From Tetrahymena thermophila SB210 (lineage: Eukaryota; Ciliophora; Oligohymenophorea; Hymenostomatida; Tetrahymenidae), in assembly GCF_000189635.1 (NCBI RefSeq), contig NW_002476375.1, forward strand, positions 249,479 through 313,478: a stretch of 64,000 bases of DNA, in the 5' to 3' direction. Under the pieces are notes generated by a model. That model saw nothing but the letters and a program-made list of their open reading frames with translations. It was not told the origin of the DNA and ran no database searches. The translations under genes were made by a program, and so were the position numbers. This document shows positions 1-12,700 of the stretch, piece by piece (the first letter of the stretch is position 1; each line of letters opens with the position of its first letter).

Positions 1-922
1 AGCATGATTATTTTAAAAACAAATTTTGCTTGTGCTTATTTTTCAAATTTTCTTTAAAATAAGAAGAAAAATTGTAGAGCTTTTTTATTAATGAAAAGAA
101 ACACTTCTATTGTACATTTATTTTTTGCAAAATGTATTCGTTGTTAGATTAAAATTCATCAATTAAAAATCAGTTCTTTCTTTAATCAAATTATTACTTT
201 TATATTTTTGAATGCAAGCTTATTTAACAACTATATTATTTTATAATTTTCTCATCAATTATTTTCGAGTTTTATTTTCTTTATTTTATTTTTCAGCAAT
301 CTATTAATAAAAAATATTTTAAGTATTAATTAAAAAAAGAAATTACTATCGTTTATAAACCTATTTTAAAATTTATAATATTTAACTGAATTAAAAATTT
401 TGATTGATTAGAAACTAAAAATTTGCTTCATTTTGTGTATACTTAAACTCAAAATTAAAAAAAAAATTTATAGTTTTCATTAAAAATATTAATGCTTATT
501 TATATTTTGATATATAATTAGTTTTACAGAATAAACCATAAAAATTCGTATTATATAAGCAAACAAATAAAACAGTATATATGAAATTTCTAACAAAAAT
601 GAAAATTTAATGAAGAAATTATATGAAAAACTTTTGAAATATAAAAAAATGAACAATTATAAAAAATAATTTGTTTGTGCAGATTTTAATTTAAAATATT
701 TCAATAAAAAGGATTGATTGAATAAAACTAACACTTTTATTTTACTTTTAAAACTTATTGAAAAAACAAAAGTAAACATATATTTATTTAATAACCATTT
801 AATAATTTAAATTTATAATTAATTATTGCAGAAAGTTGGTTTTATTTTTAGTTAATTGTGTTTTAATTATTAAATAAATTTTATATAAGATTTATTTTAT
901 CTATTTAAACCAAAAGTCTATT
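1..922. other. AT-rich intergenic stretch, no gene seen
   Basis: Almost pure A/T with homopolymer runs and no open frame in the ciliate code that looks coding. It lies downstream of the PP2A-subunit gene. The edge of the window may cut a neighbouring regulatory region. Confidence 0.6.
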
Positions 923-2575
923 TCAGAAATCGTAATCATACTCCTCCATATCTAAGTAGTTTCCACTTTCTCTTTGATCATAATCATAGAATGCCTTAGC
1001 ATCAATAAGCATAGAAACTATGATGTCACCCTATCCACAATTAATGAGATCTTAAAGGGTGATTGCATGAGGTACTGATGGCTTTGCCATATCAAATATT
1101 TCATCCTTTACATCTTCTACATTAAATCCATATTTATCCTTTTATTCTAACTTTTGGACTATTGGCCTAAAGAACATGTTTAAAACGAATGTATCTATAG
1201 CACCTTTATGATAAACATCTAAAATTTTGAAGAAATATTATAGAGATTGAGGAGTTTTTTTATTTTCCATAGCCAAAACAAAATCTAAGAAAGTCTTATA
1301 ATCTATTTCACCTTCAAATGTTTAGCATTCTTCGAAAACTCTATCTATAAATATGTTCGTTAAACCCCAACTGTATTTTTACAATTCGCTTTTCTTCAAC
1401 AAACCATTATGATCTGTGTCCAGTTTCAAGTATTTTTAATAAACTTTTTATGTGCTTTAAACAGAAAACCTTTTTTTATTTTAATAAAAAAATATTATCA
1501 ATGCAAATTTTAGAATTAATCATTTTGAATAACTAAATAAAAATAAATTTTTTATTAAATAAATTAAAATAATTCCATTTTTTGAGTTTAATTAAGTTTT
1601 ACTATGAAAATAAAACTTAATATTTTTAGAATAACTTTTTTAAGGAATTACCAATTTTATGAAAGCTCTTCAACTGTAAAACGGTCTTGACGTAATTCAT
1701 AGAGCTCTGCAAGGATAGGAGATGTAAGCATATCTTTAATATAAATTCTACCTGTTCTTTTAGGATCTAAAAAGAAGAAGAACTTTCTTACAGCTGTAAT
1801 AACATAAAAAGGAAAGAAATTTTCTTAGAGGTTTTGCAACTGAGCAAAAATAGGAATCAATTCAAAAATATAGTTTTCAAGATCCTTTTCTCTCAAATAG
1901 CCATTACTTTATTAGATGAATTAATATAAATAAATTTTAATTTGTTATTAAAGTTTGTAAATTACCCTATTGTGTCATATAGTGAAATTTATATTCTTGT
2001 TTAAAATAAGTTAACTTTTCTAACAATTGAATGGAAAAAGGCTATAATATCTATTCTTCCATACTCATCTCTATCAAATTTTAAGAATGTGCTAGCTGAA
2101 AAGAAGTGTCTGCATTTTATTGGTAGCATGCTTGCAATTGTTAAAAAACTATTGTAATTGATTCTTTCCTTTCCATCATTAGGAGGTGAGATGTTGTCCT
2201 TTAATAACATCCATAATTTTTCTAAATCTAATATTTATATTAATTAATTTTGATCAAATGACTTAATAAACCTTAAAATTCAATCTTACCTTCTTTATCA
2301 AGAATTTCGCTTGTTTTGTGATGTAAAAAACGAGTTCTTGCCTCTTGTCTCACTCTAAAGTTTAACTAATGCTCATTTAAGAGAGCTTTTTAAAAGAATT
2401 TTGGAATTTTTTTATAGCTATTATCATCTTATTCTTCTTTTTGCTTAGCATCATCAATATATTTCAAAAAGAGCTAATCGGTTTCATCATCTATTTCTTA
2501 TGCTGTTCTTTGAGGTTTATTTTACACATAATTTCTTAAAACTTCAATCCAGTTAATAGGTTTTTTTTCAGCCAT
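923..2575 (-). CDS. PPP2R3C: PP2A regulatory subunit B'' gamma-like (PPP2R3C / TONNEAU2 family)
   Basis: Four exons on the minus strand, joined in frame: 2575-2290, 2227-1966, 1906-1652 and 1469-923. They encode 449 residues, close to the human protein (about 453). The start is MAEKKPINW and the end is DMEEYDYDF before TGA. Diagnostic blocks that I recognise from the human and plant proteins include FDRDEYGRIDIIAFFHSIV, GNGYLREKDLENYI, AVRKFFFFLDPKRTGRI, LDTDHNGLL (EF-hand-like) and ITLQDLINCGQGD. The family supplies a B''-type targeting subunit for protein phosphatase 2A. In plants TON2/FASS controls cortical microtubules, and in animals G5PR acts in cell-cycle and lymphocyte signalling, so a basal-body or cortical role here is only an inference. 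TAA and TAG are read as Gln throughout. Splice phases were set by the family alignment. Confidence 0.95.
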
Positions 2576-3149
2576 GATCTCTAACTAACTTAATTCTTAA
2601 AAATAACCAAAAATTAATAATTCAATTTTTTGTGAATAAATATTTGTAAAAATTTTCTTTGTTGTTTATTTTTTAAAAAAATCAAATTTCATAAAAAGTA
2701 AATCTATAAACAAACATTCTTTGTTAAATCTTAACACTCAAATATAATTAAAGCTGATTATTTTTTTTTTTCAAAAACAATTGCAGATATAATATTAAAG
2801 AATATCAAAATCCAATTAATTATTTTTATTTGTGTTTAATGTATTGAAATTAACTACTTAATAAAACAAACCCATTTAAACAAACATTTTGCTGCTAAAA
2901 TAAATTCAAAAGTTAAAAAAAATTTTATTCTTTAATAAAAAACTTATCCTTGAGTTTATTGATTAAAACTGCAAGCATATGATTCTTATAAAATTAAGAA
3001 GCTTAATTATGATTTTATGAAAAAATAGTTTTATTTTATCATCTTAGAATTATTAAAACATAACTAAAAAGCAAAAATTATGAATAAACGATTATTTCAT
3101 AAGTATAATATTATATTGTTTTTGTTAATTAATAAAAAAAATGAAATAT
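2576..3149. other. AT-rich intergenic stretch
   Basis: Upstream region of the PP2A-subunit gene. It holds A/T runs, short hairpin-prone tracts and no coding frame. It probably contains the promoter of the minus-strand gene, but I recognise no defined motif. Confidence 0.5.
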
Positions 3150-3318
3150 TTGCCCGATGTAACACTCTAGATTTCTTTAAGGAATTCTGAGCTGACTCTG
3201 GGAAATTTTATTTAGCACTTGAGCTTCAAAAGAAGCACTAAAGTCTTTCATTATACGTGGGCTATAAGACATAGCTAAATTGCCATGAAAGGTTTTTGAA
3301 GTGCATTAATTTTTTTTT
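3150..3318 (+). ncRNA. candidate structured small RNA
   Basis: A compact block with clearly more G and C than its surroundings and no coding frame. On the plus strand it can form a hairpin GCTTC-aaaa-GAAGC, flanked outside by TTTAG/CTAAA. A second hairpin has a perfect 7-bp lower stem (CTTTCAT/ATGAAAG), two 9-nt internal loops and a 5-bp upper stem (GCTAT/ATAGC). A longer-range GCACTT/AAGTGC helix could enclose both. It runs into a T9 tract that resembles a Pol III terminator. I compared it by eye with U1-U6, U3, 7SL, RNase P and Tetrahymena telomerase RNA and saw no match. The second hairpin has the shape of an H/ACA pocket, but no clear H or ACA box is present. The strand is chosen only from the T-run. 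Confidence 0.35.
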
Positions 3319-3951
3319 GTAATTTATAGTTATAAAAACCATAAGAAGAGCATTAAATATTAACTTACGCAAATAATTTAATTATGATAAATTAATTGTT
3401 TTTTACTTTTTATGGGTTTAATTGTTTATTATTAATTTTAATTTTTACTTATATTAATAAATTTTAAAATGTTATTGATCAATCAAAATAATTATGAAAA
3501 AATCTAAAAATAAAACTAAAAACAAAGTATTTTCATTAAAACAACTTATTTTTTTTTATATTTATTGTATAATTAAGGAATAAAATTAATTTTAAATCAA
3601 ACTAAAATATTGCATTTTATCAAATTAAAATTAATTTTATTATTTATTTCAGATTAAAATGAAATCCTTTATGGTCAAAAAAAAGTTTTTTTTAATATAA
3701 TAAATTCTCAAATTAAAATAAATTTAATGATTTTGAGCTTAATTAGTAATTAATTTTAACAAAAAAATAATCTTTCTTGTTAATAGAAAAATTTAACATT
3801 CAAAACTTAAATTACATAAATCAATTTTTAATATTAATTGGATATTTTTTTTAAAGCGATAGTTATTTCTAATAAAAAATAAATTATAATATAAGCAAAA
3901 TTAGAGTAAATCTTAAAGATATTTAGACTATTACATTTTGAGTTATATGGC
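3319..3951. other. AT-rich intergenic stretch
   Basis: Lies between the candidate RNA and the stop codon of the first large membrane-protein gene. It is nearly all A/T, and I see no coding frame or RNA. Confidence 0.5.
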
Positions 3952-6900
3952 TCAACTATTAGCTGTAACATTTCTACCCCAAAAACTACGTTTTTAAGAT
4001 GAGCTAATTTTTTCTTCTACTTATTTGTTTTTTTATTCTTTGTCATTTTAAACTTGAAAATATTAACTAGATTTCTATTATTTAGGTGTGCTTATTGCTT
4101 AGTTTGAGCTTGTTGTTTTTTAACCAATATTTAAAATAAATTTCTTCTTTTTTGGAGCCTTTTACCTATAGAAATATTCAAATTTAAAAAGGTAATTCAT
4201 TAATAAATATATTTAACAAATGTTTATATTTTTATGTTGAAAATATATGAGGAATTAAAAAAAGTGTTTACCCATCTAACTGTGTAAATATATTTTGTAG
4301 TTCTTAGCCCATCAATTCGATCAATATATTATCAGTGCTTTTATTAGAGTAAGAATTAATAATAAAATAAATTTTTATTAAAAGTAAAATACTGGGTTTT
4401 ATTAGGCTTGCTGGACACTTTTCTGTAAGCTTTGTAAATTTATTCATATTCATTAATGCCATAAGTTCTATCAAAATTATTAACAATATTTTCCATAGCT
4501 GACTAATCTATTATTGTTTTAATCTCACTATGGTTTTTATCATCTACTTTTTTTTTAAGTTTGTTTTTCGCTTTCACTAATGTTTTAATCACATTCACTT
4601 CTGTGTGAAGGTTTTGAGCATATTATTTGTGGACATTTTCAACGTGAGTGTCTACAATTTTGATTTAATCGTTGTTTTTAATTTGAACTAGAGGCTTTGG
4701 GAAGTAGCTGAATAAAATTCTCTACTCATAATCCAGGAGTAAGCATTTAATACGATCTATTTCCTGAATTTTATCAAGAATTTTAATAATATCAAGATTA
4801 TTTGCTATTAGATCTTAAGCTTTATCTACCATTTAATTCTACTTAGTCTTGAATAATTTTTAGCAAGATAGCTTATAAACAATATATTTAAATGAGAAGG
4901 AGATTTTTTAACGACGTGAATTCATTTTTAGAAGCTCTTGTTAGATTAAACTTTTTTTTTAATCAGTTTAGTTTATTATTTTGTTTTGACTATCAACTCC
5001 TATGTTACTATCAGTATGATTATTGCTTGGAGAAGCAGTTGAATGATTTGATTGACGATTAATTTAATTTTAAATTTTTTGAATTTATGAAGGAGTTTAC
5101 TTTAAAGAAGCTTTTTTAAATAAAGAGACATTTTTTGATCTATTAGAATTAAATTCTTAGTTTTTAGTTTGAGAATCTTCAATGTTTTGAGAAAATTGAG
5201 CTTTTTTACTTTGATAAATAGACACATTATCATTTTATTATGTCGTATGCTGATTAAAATGATCCTTTATATCAAAGTTAGTAAATTATGTTTAATTGTT
5301 AGATTATATACTTATTTCTTCTGGCTTTTTAGAATTTTCATCATTTTCTTCATTAAAAGGATTACAAAGGAGATCGCTGAAATTTGCCTCTTTCTCTTAA
5401 TTATTATTTTTTATTTCATAACTAGTGAATTAATTGTCATTTTTGTTACTGTTATTAAGATTTTAGTCATCAAAAAATTGATTTAATCTAGCATCAGATG
5501 TAAAATTTTATGGAGAAGTGTAAAAAACTTAATTATCAGGTGGAAATTGCTAATTCTAATAATAGATATTCCGATTATTTTCTATTTACTCTTCATCTAT
5601 ACATTATAATAAAGAAAGATTTTTTTGTTTTGCTTAATTTTAATATTTTTTCTATTTTTATTAATCTGGCTCATAGCTATTTGTTATACTCTTGCAAACT
5701 GCTAGCATACTCTTTATTTACTAACTTTATCTAACTTAATTTAGTTATAGATTAGTATTTTCTTCATTTACATCACTCAAAACCAAATCTAAACTTTATT
5801 TGAGAGAGCTTTCATCATTATCATATGCTTTTTTTTCATCATTTTAGTCACATTTTTATTTATCCTAAAAACAGTTAGAGTTTTATTCTTTGTTATTAAC
5901 TATTTCATCATTTTAATAGGCATCTTCAACTTTATTTTTGATAAATTCTATCTTTTAATTTATTAATGGAAGAGATTTAGATGGGATTATTTACTTATTC
6001 ATCACGTCTTAATCCTCATAAATTTGCTATTACATAGGTAATTTTTATTCAAGCTGTTAATTTTTTACGTTTTATTATTAATTTACTTAGGAATCATTTA
6101 TTTCTACTTTGATAATTGTTGCAATGCAGGTATCAGGGTTTTAATTTAAACCTTCTTTTATTTCATCTTAGAATTACTCATCAATTTTTTTATCTAAGCC
6201 TTTTTCCTTTGGTTTGAATGACAAATTTAAATTTTGTTAATCATAATTTTTTTAACTTTTTTGATAAACTTTTTCATTCAGACTTTATTAACTGATGTCT
6301 TTCTTTCCTCTTGAAAGTATTTCTAACTTTTAAACTGAGCTCTATTATTCATTTTCTTATTCTGTAATATGAGGAAGCTATAATTAAATATTTTGCTATT
6401 ATTATACTCTCTTTAAATTAAAATCAAAGTATTAAGTTTGGTGATTTAAGTCAGAGTTGTTTTAATTTTATGCATGATTCTAATAAGTCTCATCATTAAG
6501 TAATTTATTATTTTCTGATTACTGCCTATTTGAAGAAAGCATTTCAATATGAATTTATTTTTCATCAGTAGAAAAGTAATTTTGCTGTGAATCTAATTAT
6601 TTAGCTTAATTTAAGGAATTATAAATTATTTTATAACCATTAGGACTTTACTAATTTGATTAAATTTAAATTTATTCACTTAAGCTATGTTAGGTTTTAT
6701 TATCCTTAGAATTTTCTGTTTATTCGTTTTAAATATAAGGATTAGGAGATATGCGATTTTTATCCTCTTGAATAATACACTAATCTTACTTTTACTTAAC
6801 TTGAAGAGATATTTATTTGGTTTCAAACTTAGTGGCCATCTATTCGATTTATTCTTAGTTTCCTCCATCTCTGTTATATATTTATGAATTATTTTCCAAA

Positions 6901-8967
6901 TTTTACTTTATTTAATTTGTTTCATTTTTTTATTAATCTTCTGAAATGTCATAATCATATAATTTATTTGCTAGCTCTATGACATAGTAGCTTCTATTAT
7001 AAAATCCCACTATTTCATATTTATTTAAAATTTTTATATCAAAATGCCAAAATTAAAAAATTGTAAAATAAAATTTAGTAAAATTTCTAATATTCAATAA
7101 AAATATTATTACCTATTATAGCAGCCATAGCAATCATAGAGTTAACAAAACCTCCTAATTAAGATAACATATCTTATAACTTCATATAAGATCTATAGTA
7201 ATACTATATAAACCTACTTCTATTAAAGTAGAAAGTAGCATATGGTTTAGTAGATCCCTTAGCAGATTATGTATATTGAGGTCTATAATCTCCATATTGC
7301 TGAACCGAGTAGAGTTATTATTAAATATCTTTGGTAAACAACAAAGAATTATCAGTTTAGATATTATATTGTGTGAAGTAAATGTCTGCTGTCACGTAGG
7401 TCTACATTTTATAATCATTTGAAAATTTGAAAATTTAAATTAATATATAAATAATTAATTAATTAATTAATTAGGTACTGCTTCTGGTTGTATTTAGAAA
7501 AATAGATCATTAGAAATTATGCTTTCAACCAAATTCTGTGGTTCTACTGGATTAAAAATATAGTTAGTCATTTAGAATTATACTCTAACTGTGGTTTAGG
7601 CAAATTATTAAGCACTTGCATATGATTAGCAAACAGGATTCCATGAGTAAAACTATGGATTAGTTACATTTATACATTTAGTAACTGAAAACTTTAAAAA
7701 TTGATAAATAGGGCTTTCGTATTACCCACCAATATAAACTGTTTAATTTTTTCTAAATTAATTTAAAAAATATTTTTTATTTGAAATTAAATATCGTTTG
7801 TTTATTACAATTTAAATAATCAGTAATTTTATTAAATAAAAAGTTAATATTTTAGGAATCTAATTATTGATAAAGCTAACACATTTAAAAATATGATTAT
7901 TTTATTTAAAAAATAAATAAGAAATTTCATCAATAAATTAAAAATTTCAGGTAAAAAATAAAGACAATAATTTTTTACAAAAAAATTGATTGACAGTGAT
8001 AATTAAACTATAAAAAAATTAAAGTTACTTTGCACACAAATAATCACTAAGACCTAAAGTATCATAAGTACTATTTAGTCTGTCTTTACCTATCATTTAC
8101 CAATGGCTTTTAGTGCAAGGCTCCATATCTAAAGGAATCTTATTATTTTTTAAGTGTTGATAGTTATTACTTAATTTATTTGAATATTAAGTAACATAAA
8201 TCAACTAAAAACATTAAATAAATGAAATCATCAATCCATTAATCATTGAATCAAGTGAATTTGGAATTAATCATTTAATTAATTAATGAAATATAAATTA
8301 TTCTATAAATTAATTTTAATATTTTAAAAGCTTTTAAATATTTACTGATTATGTAAGTCTTGTTCCATTCTGTAAAAGGGTGTAAGTCTTTTATTCTAAA
8401 GTAATATTGTAGTAAGGATTTTTCAAGAAATTAGGCTGCTAAATTTATACAGCAAACATAAAATCGTTTGTACTCAATTAAAGCAATGATGGGTTATTAC
8501 TGAATGATTCAGACTAAAGAAGCGTAACTTAATCTATTTAGTTTAAGTATAAATAATATATTTTTAATATTTATATTTGGCTAATTATTTATTAATCATA
8601 TGTTGTTATCTATATTTACTGAGACAATTAATTTAAAAATATAAAAGCGTAAAGCTTAAAATTTAAAAGGAAAGGGATAGCAATGAATGTACTTTTGTTG
8701 AGGAAGTCTAATAACTTTTTAAATATAAAATTAATGAGTAAAATAAATTTATTTTTTTGATAAATCAAAGTAAATAGTTTAATAAATTGTTTGTAATGAT
8801 ATTATAAATTAATGTACAGTATTCCAAAAGAATAAACAAATAATAGCAACAGTGCCTAAAGATATTAATCCACCTAAGCTAGTACGGATAGACCCATTAT
8901 TCTTATAATTTAAAATAACCTGCTTACCAAAAATATCACAGTTATTTAATTAGTCAAAGATCATCAT
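3952..8967 (-). CDS. large two-pass membrane protein, tandem paralogue 1 of 3
   Basis: Multi-exon gene of about nine exons and roughly 1.3 thousand residues. It starts at tandem ATGs (MMIFDQLNNCDIFGKQ) and ends with FWGRNVTANS and TGA. Exon 1 carries the first membrane segment, GGLISLGTVAIICLFFWN, near residues 32-49. The next short exons encode a loop of about 300 residues, likely luminal or extracellular, with Asn-glycosylation-like sites (NPYYNITLE, NGTRL) and scattered cysteines. The second membrane segment is GGFVNSMIAMAAIIVGFYN. One very long exon follows (about 870 residues, Gln/Asn/Ser-rich and probably disordered). It ends in a conserved block: MNSRR, YKLSCQKLFKTKQNQMVDKA, DKIQEIDRIKCLLLDYEQ and FSYFPKPL. 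The last two exons are short. Ciliates have expanded families of such 'transmembrane proteins'. I know no function for them and infer none. The two genes upstream are paralogues with the same splice positions. Confidence 0.85.
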
Positions 8968-9770
8968 TATATTTTTCTTAAGCAATCTATTTAATTTATT
9001 ATTTTAGTTCTATCTCTACTTTTTTTACTTATCTAAAAATCAATTAAAATTGTGACTTACTTTTCTTTCAATTTTTTTACATGTTATTTTTGTTTTTTTA
9101 GTAATTTGATAGTTAATTTAAAGTTAAAAATTTCTTTTTATTTTTTCTATTGATTTTCAAAAACAAAAGTAAATAAATGAATGATAAAAAAATTAATTTT
9201 TTGGTGAGAAGTTAGTTTTTATATTAAAAATGAGATCAAATAAATAAGATAGTTAAGCTTATTAGAATATATTTTATTAATTTAATTTACTTTACCATAT
9301 TTATTAAATTTTATTTTTCATTATGATTGATAGAAATTATTAAGCTTTTTCAGTCAGAAAAGAAATAATTAAACAAAATATCTAAATATGATGATAATTC
9401 AACGAAAAGAAAGTTTATCCAATAAATATATAAAAATAATAGAATACAATATAATTTCTGCCAAGCAGTATTTTTTTTATTTAATTGAAGTATGTTTAAT
9501 TTTATTTTTATGTTAAATTAATCTGTATTACTTATAAATATTTTTTAAAATGATTTTTAAAACCCCATCTAATTAATAATCAAAATATTATTTGTCAACA
9601 AAAATAATTTGATTTATCTTAAAATAAATTTTTAAAGTAAATTAACTATTTTTATGAACATTTAATAATTTTAATATTTATTATTTCCTAAAACCAAAAG
9701 TTTTCTTACATTCTCCATTTATTTAGAGATAAATATGAAAGACTCTTTACCCTATTTAATAAAACTAATT
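8968..9770. other. AT-rich spacer between membrane-protein paralogues 1 and 2
   Basis: About 800 bp with no coding frame. It should hold the promoter of paralogue 1 and the 3' end of paralogue 2. No conserved element shared with the next spacer was obvious by eye. Confidence 0.5.
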
Positions 9771-12700
9771 TCACTTTTATTAATTATACCTTTCATTTTC
9801 CAAATTTGTTTTTACTCTCCTTCCCCAAAAGGAACGCTTTTAAATTTGATTTGTTTTTTCTAGTAGCTTATTTGTTGATTCTTACTCATTTTAGGACTGT
9901 TAAATTGGCTTTTTCTTTTACTACTATTAATTAGCAATACTTTTAGAAACACTATGAGAAAGTAATTATTTTTTCTTTATTGACTTTTATCTAGCAAAAT
10001 AATATATTTATATTTCAAATGTATTTGATATTAAAAAATTCTAAAAGTAAGTACAAAATAATAAATAAATAAATTAGTTAGTTAGTTAGTTTATTAAAAA
10101 TTTACTCATCTAATTTTTAAAATATGTTTTGCAGTTCTTGTCCCATCAATTAGATTAAAACATTGTCAGTACTTGATTTTAAAATTAAGATAAAAATTAA
10201 TAAATAAAATTCAATTCTTGCTAAAAAAATACTGTGTTTTGTTAGGCTTGGAGGATATTTTTCTGTAAGCTTTGTATATTTATTCATATTCACTAACTCC
10301 ATATGTTCTATCAAAATTATTTAGTTCATTTTCCATCAATGATTAATTCATCATTGATTTTATTTGTTGCTGATTTCTGTCATTTACTTTTTTTTTAAGT
10401 ATATTTTTTGCTTTTACAAGAGTTTTAATAACATTCACATTAGTATTTAAATCTTATGCATATTTTTAGTGAATATTTTCTGTTTGAGAATCTAGGATTT
10501 TTATTTTATTATCATTTATGATTTTGATTAATGGCTTTGGGAAGTAATTAAATAATATTCTCTGCTCAGAATCGAGTAGGATACACTTTATACGATCTAT
10601 TTCTTGTATTTTATCAAGTATTTTTATGATATCAAGATTATTTGCAATTAAGTTTTAAGCTTTATCAACCATTTAATTTTGCTTTGTCTTAAATAGCTTT
10701 TAACATGATAATTTATAAAGAATATATTTAAATGAATAAGAAATCTTTTAACGACGAGAATTCATTTTTAAAAGTTCTTATTAAATTGTCTTAGTTTTTT
10801 TTTAGGTTGATCTAGCTATTTTACATAAATCTTCACCTATATATTATCTTTAAGAACTAATATTAGATTAAGAATTAATAATTTAATTGCTTTCATTACA
10901 AGCTTCGTTTTGCACATTCATAAACTATTAAGATTTTTAAAAAAATTAAGTTTTAAAAATGCTAGAAACTCTTTTTTTTAAAAACGGTTCTTATATTTTG
11001 CTATGGTTTTCTTGATTGATTTGAGAAATTTATGTTTCTCTAATTTAATTTTATTCATTTTATTGATTCACTTACACAGATTATTTTTTTTATATATCAT
11101 ATTTAGTGTTTTCAATGTTGCTGCTATTATAGTTATCTAATTAGCTGACATCTTCACTTTATTAACGATATAATACTAAATTATTATCTGAAAAAGGATT
11201 TTCAGCAGCAAAATTAAAAAAATTAGACTCTTAGTCTACGTTAACTGTTTGATGTTTATCAGACTCGTTAATTGATGATTAATTATCATTAATCAAATAA
11301 CTTTTATTACTTTGATTTTCTAATTTGCTAACAACTTAAGTTTACTTTTGATATAATGCTAGAATATCTTCTGAATAAGGATTTTATACTGCAAGATTAA
11401 AAAAGTTAGATCCTTATTCTAAATTAGCTACTTATTGTTTAGCATTTTAAATAGTCGATGCATAATTATCATTTTAAAAATTACCATTATTTAATTAATC
11501 ACCAAAATGTTAATTTAGTTTAGAAGTTGATTTAATATTTTGTGGAGAAGGATATAAAAATTAAGTGTCAGATAGAAATTGTTAGTTCATTATTTCTTAG
11601 TTCGAATTTACTTGATCAAAAGTTTCATCAAAACAATTTGTCTATCTTTATTATATCTTTGAGCACTCGAAAGAATTATTATCGTTTTCAATTGTTTTCC
11701 TTCTAGAAATACCTTATATGCTCTTAGGTAATTATGTTTATCTCACATAAACATGCTGTACATTTTCATTTTCCTCAACTGTATCGCTTAATATAATATC
11801 TGCATTTTAATTCATAAATTATTCATCATTTATCATGCTTTCTTTGTAATCAATTTGCTATTATTCATCTTAGTAAATTTTTTATATCTAACTATGTGTT
11901 ATTTGATTATAATTATGATTTTCTTCAACTTTACTTTTTAAAATAATATTTTTATCATCAAATTTTATTATTTAATTTTAATAATTTTGAACTAATGGAT
12001 TGTTAAAATAAAATTCATAATTATAAATTTTATTTTTTTCATTATCATTATTATATTTATTTTATTCTATTTGTTGTTTTAATTTTTATAATATGTTTTA
12101 ATTTTAAATTTAATCTATTTATAGATTTAAATTTTATTAAGTTTTAGGTTCTAAATTAGGGCCATTCCAATTTTATTAATTCAAATTTTTTAGAAGTATT
12201 TTTTAGCTTAGATTTGACCAGGTTAAATCTTTTTTATCATTTAAATTATTGCTATGCTTTTAAGTTGTATTTTATAACTCTATTTCCTACTCAATTTTAG
12301 CAGGTAATTTGATTAATTAACCTGCAAATTGCTACTTTGCATCTTTAATTTATGAATTACTATTCTATTTTTGTTAATTTTACTGATTTACAGATAAATT
12401 GCAAATATTTAGATTATGATTTTCTGAAAAATTAGATTAAGCTTCTTCTTTTATTAAATTGCTTTTCTTCAAGTTTTTTTTTGAACATAAAGCTTCAAAA
12501 TTAATTGATTTTTATTTTTCATCTACAGGGTAGATGCGATCAGTTGAGCTAAAATATTTATCATGATATACTAAATTATGTAATTTCATATTAGCATAAT
12601 GAAAATCCTGTAAAGATAAGTTTTAATTTTATAATTATCGAAGCTCTAACTTATTATTGATTTCAACATTTTCCACTTAAAAAGGTGTTGAAAAGTATTT

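Noticed and set aside
5169-5734. Hydrophobic plus-strand frames of 105 and 74 codons
   Set aside because: They are antisense to the Gln/Asn-rich exon of membrane-protein paralogue 1. Antisense of CAA/TAA/AAT-rich coding DNA gives Leu/Ile/Phe-rich frames that imitate membrane proteins.
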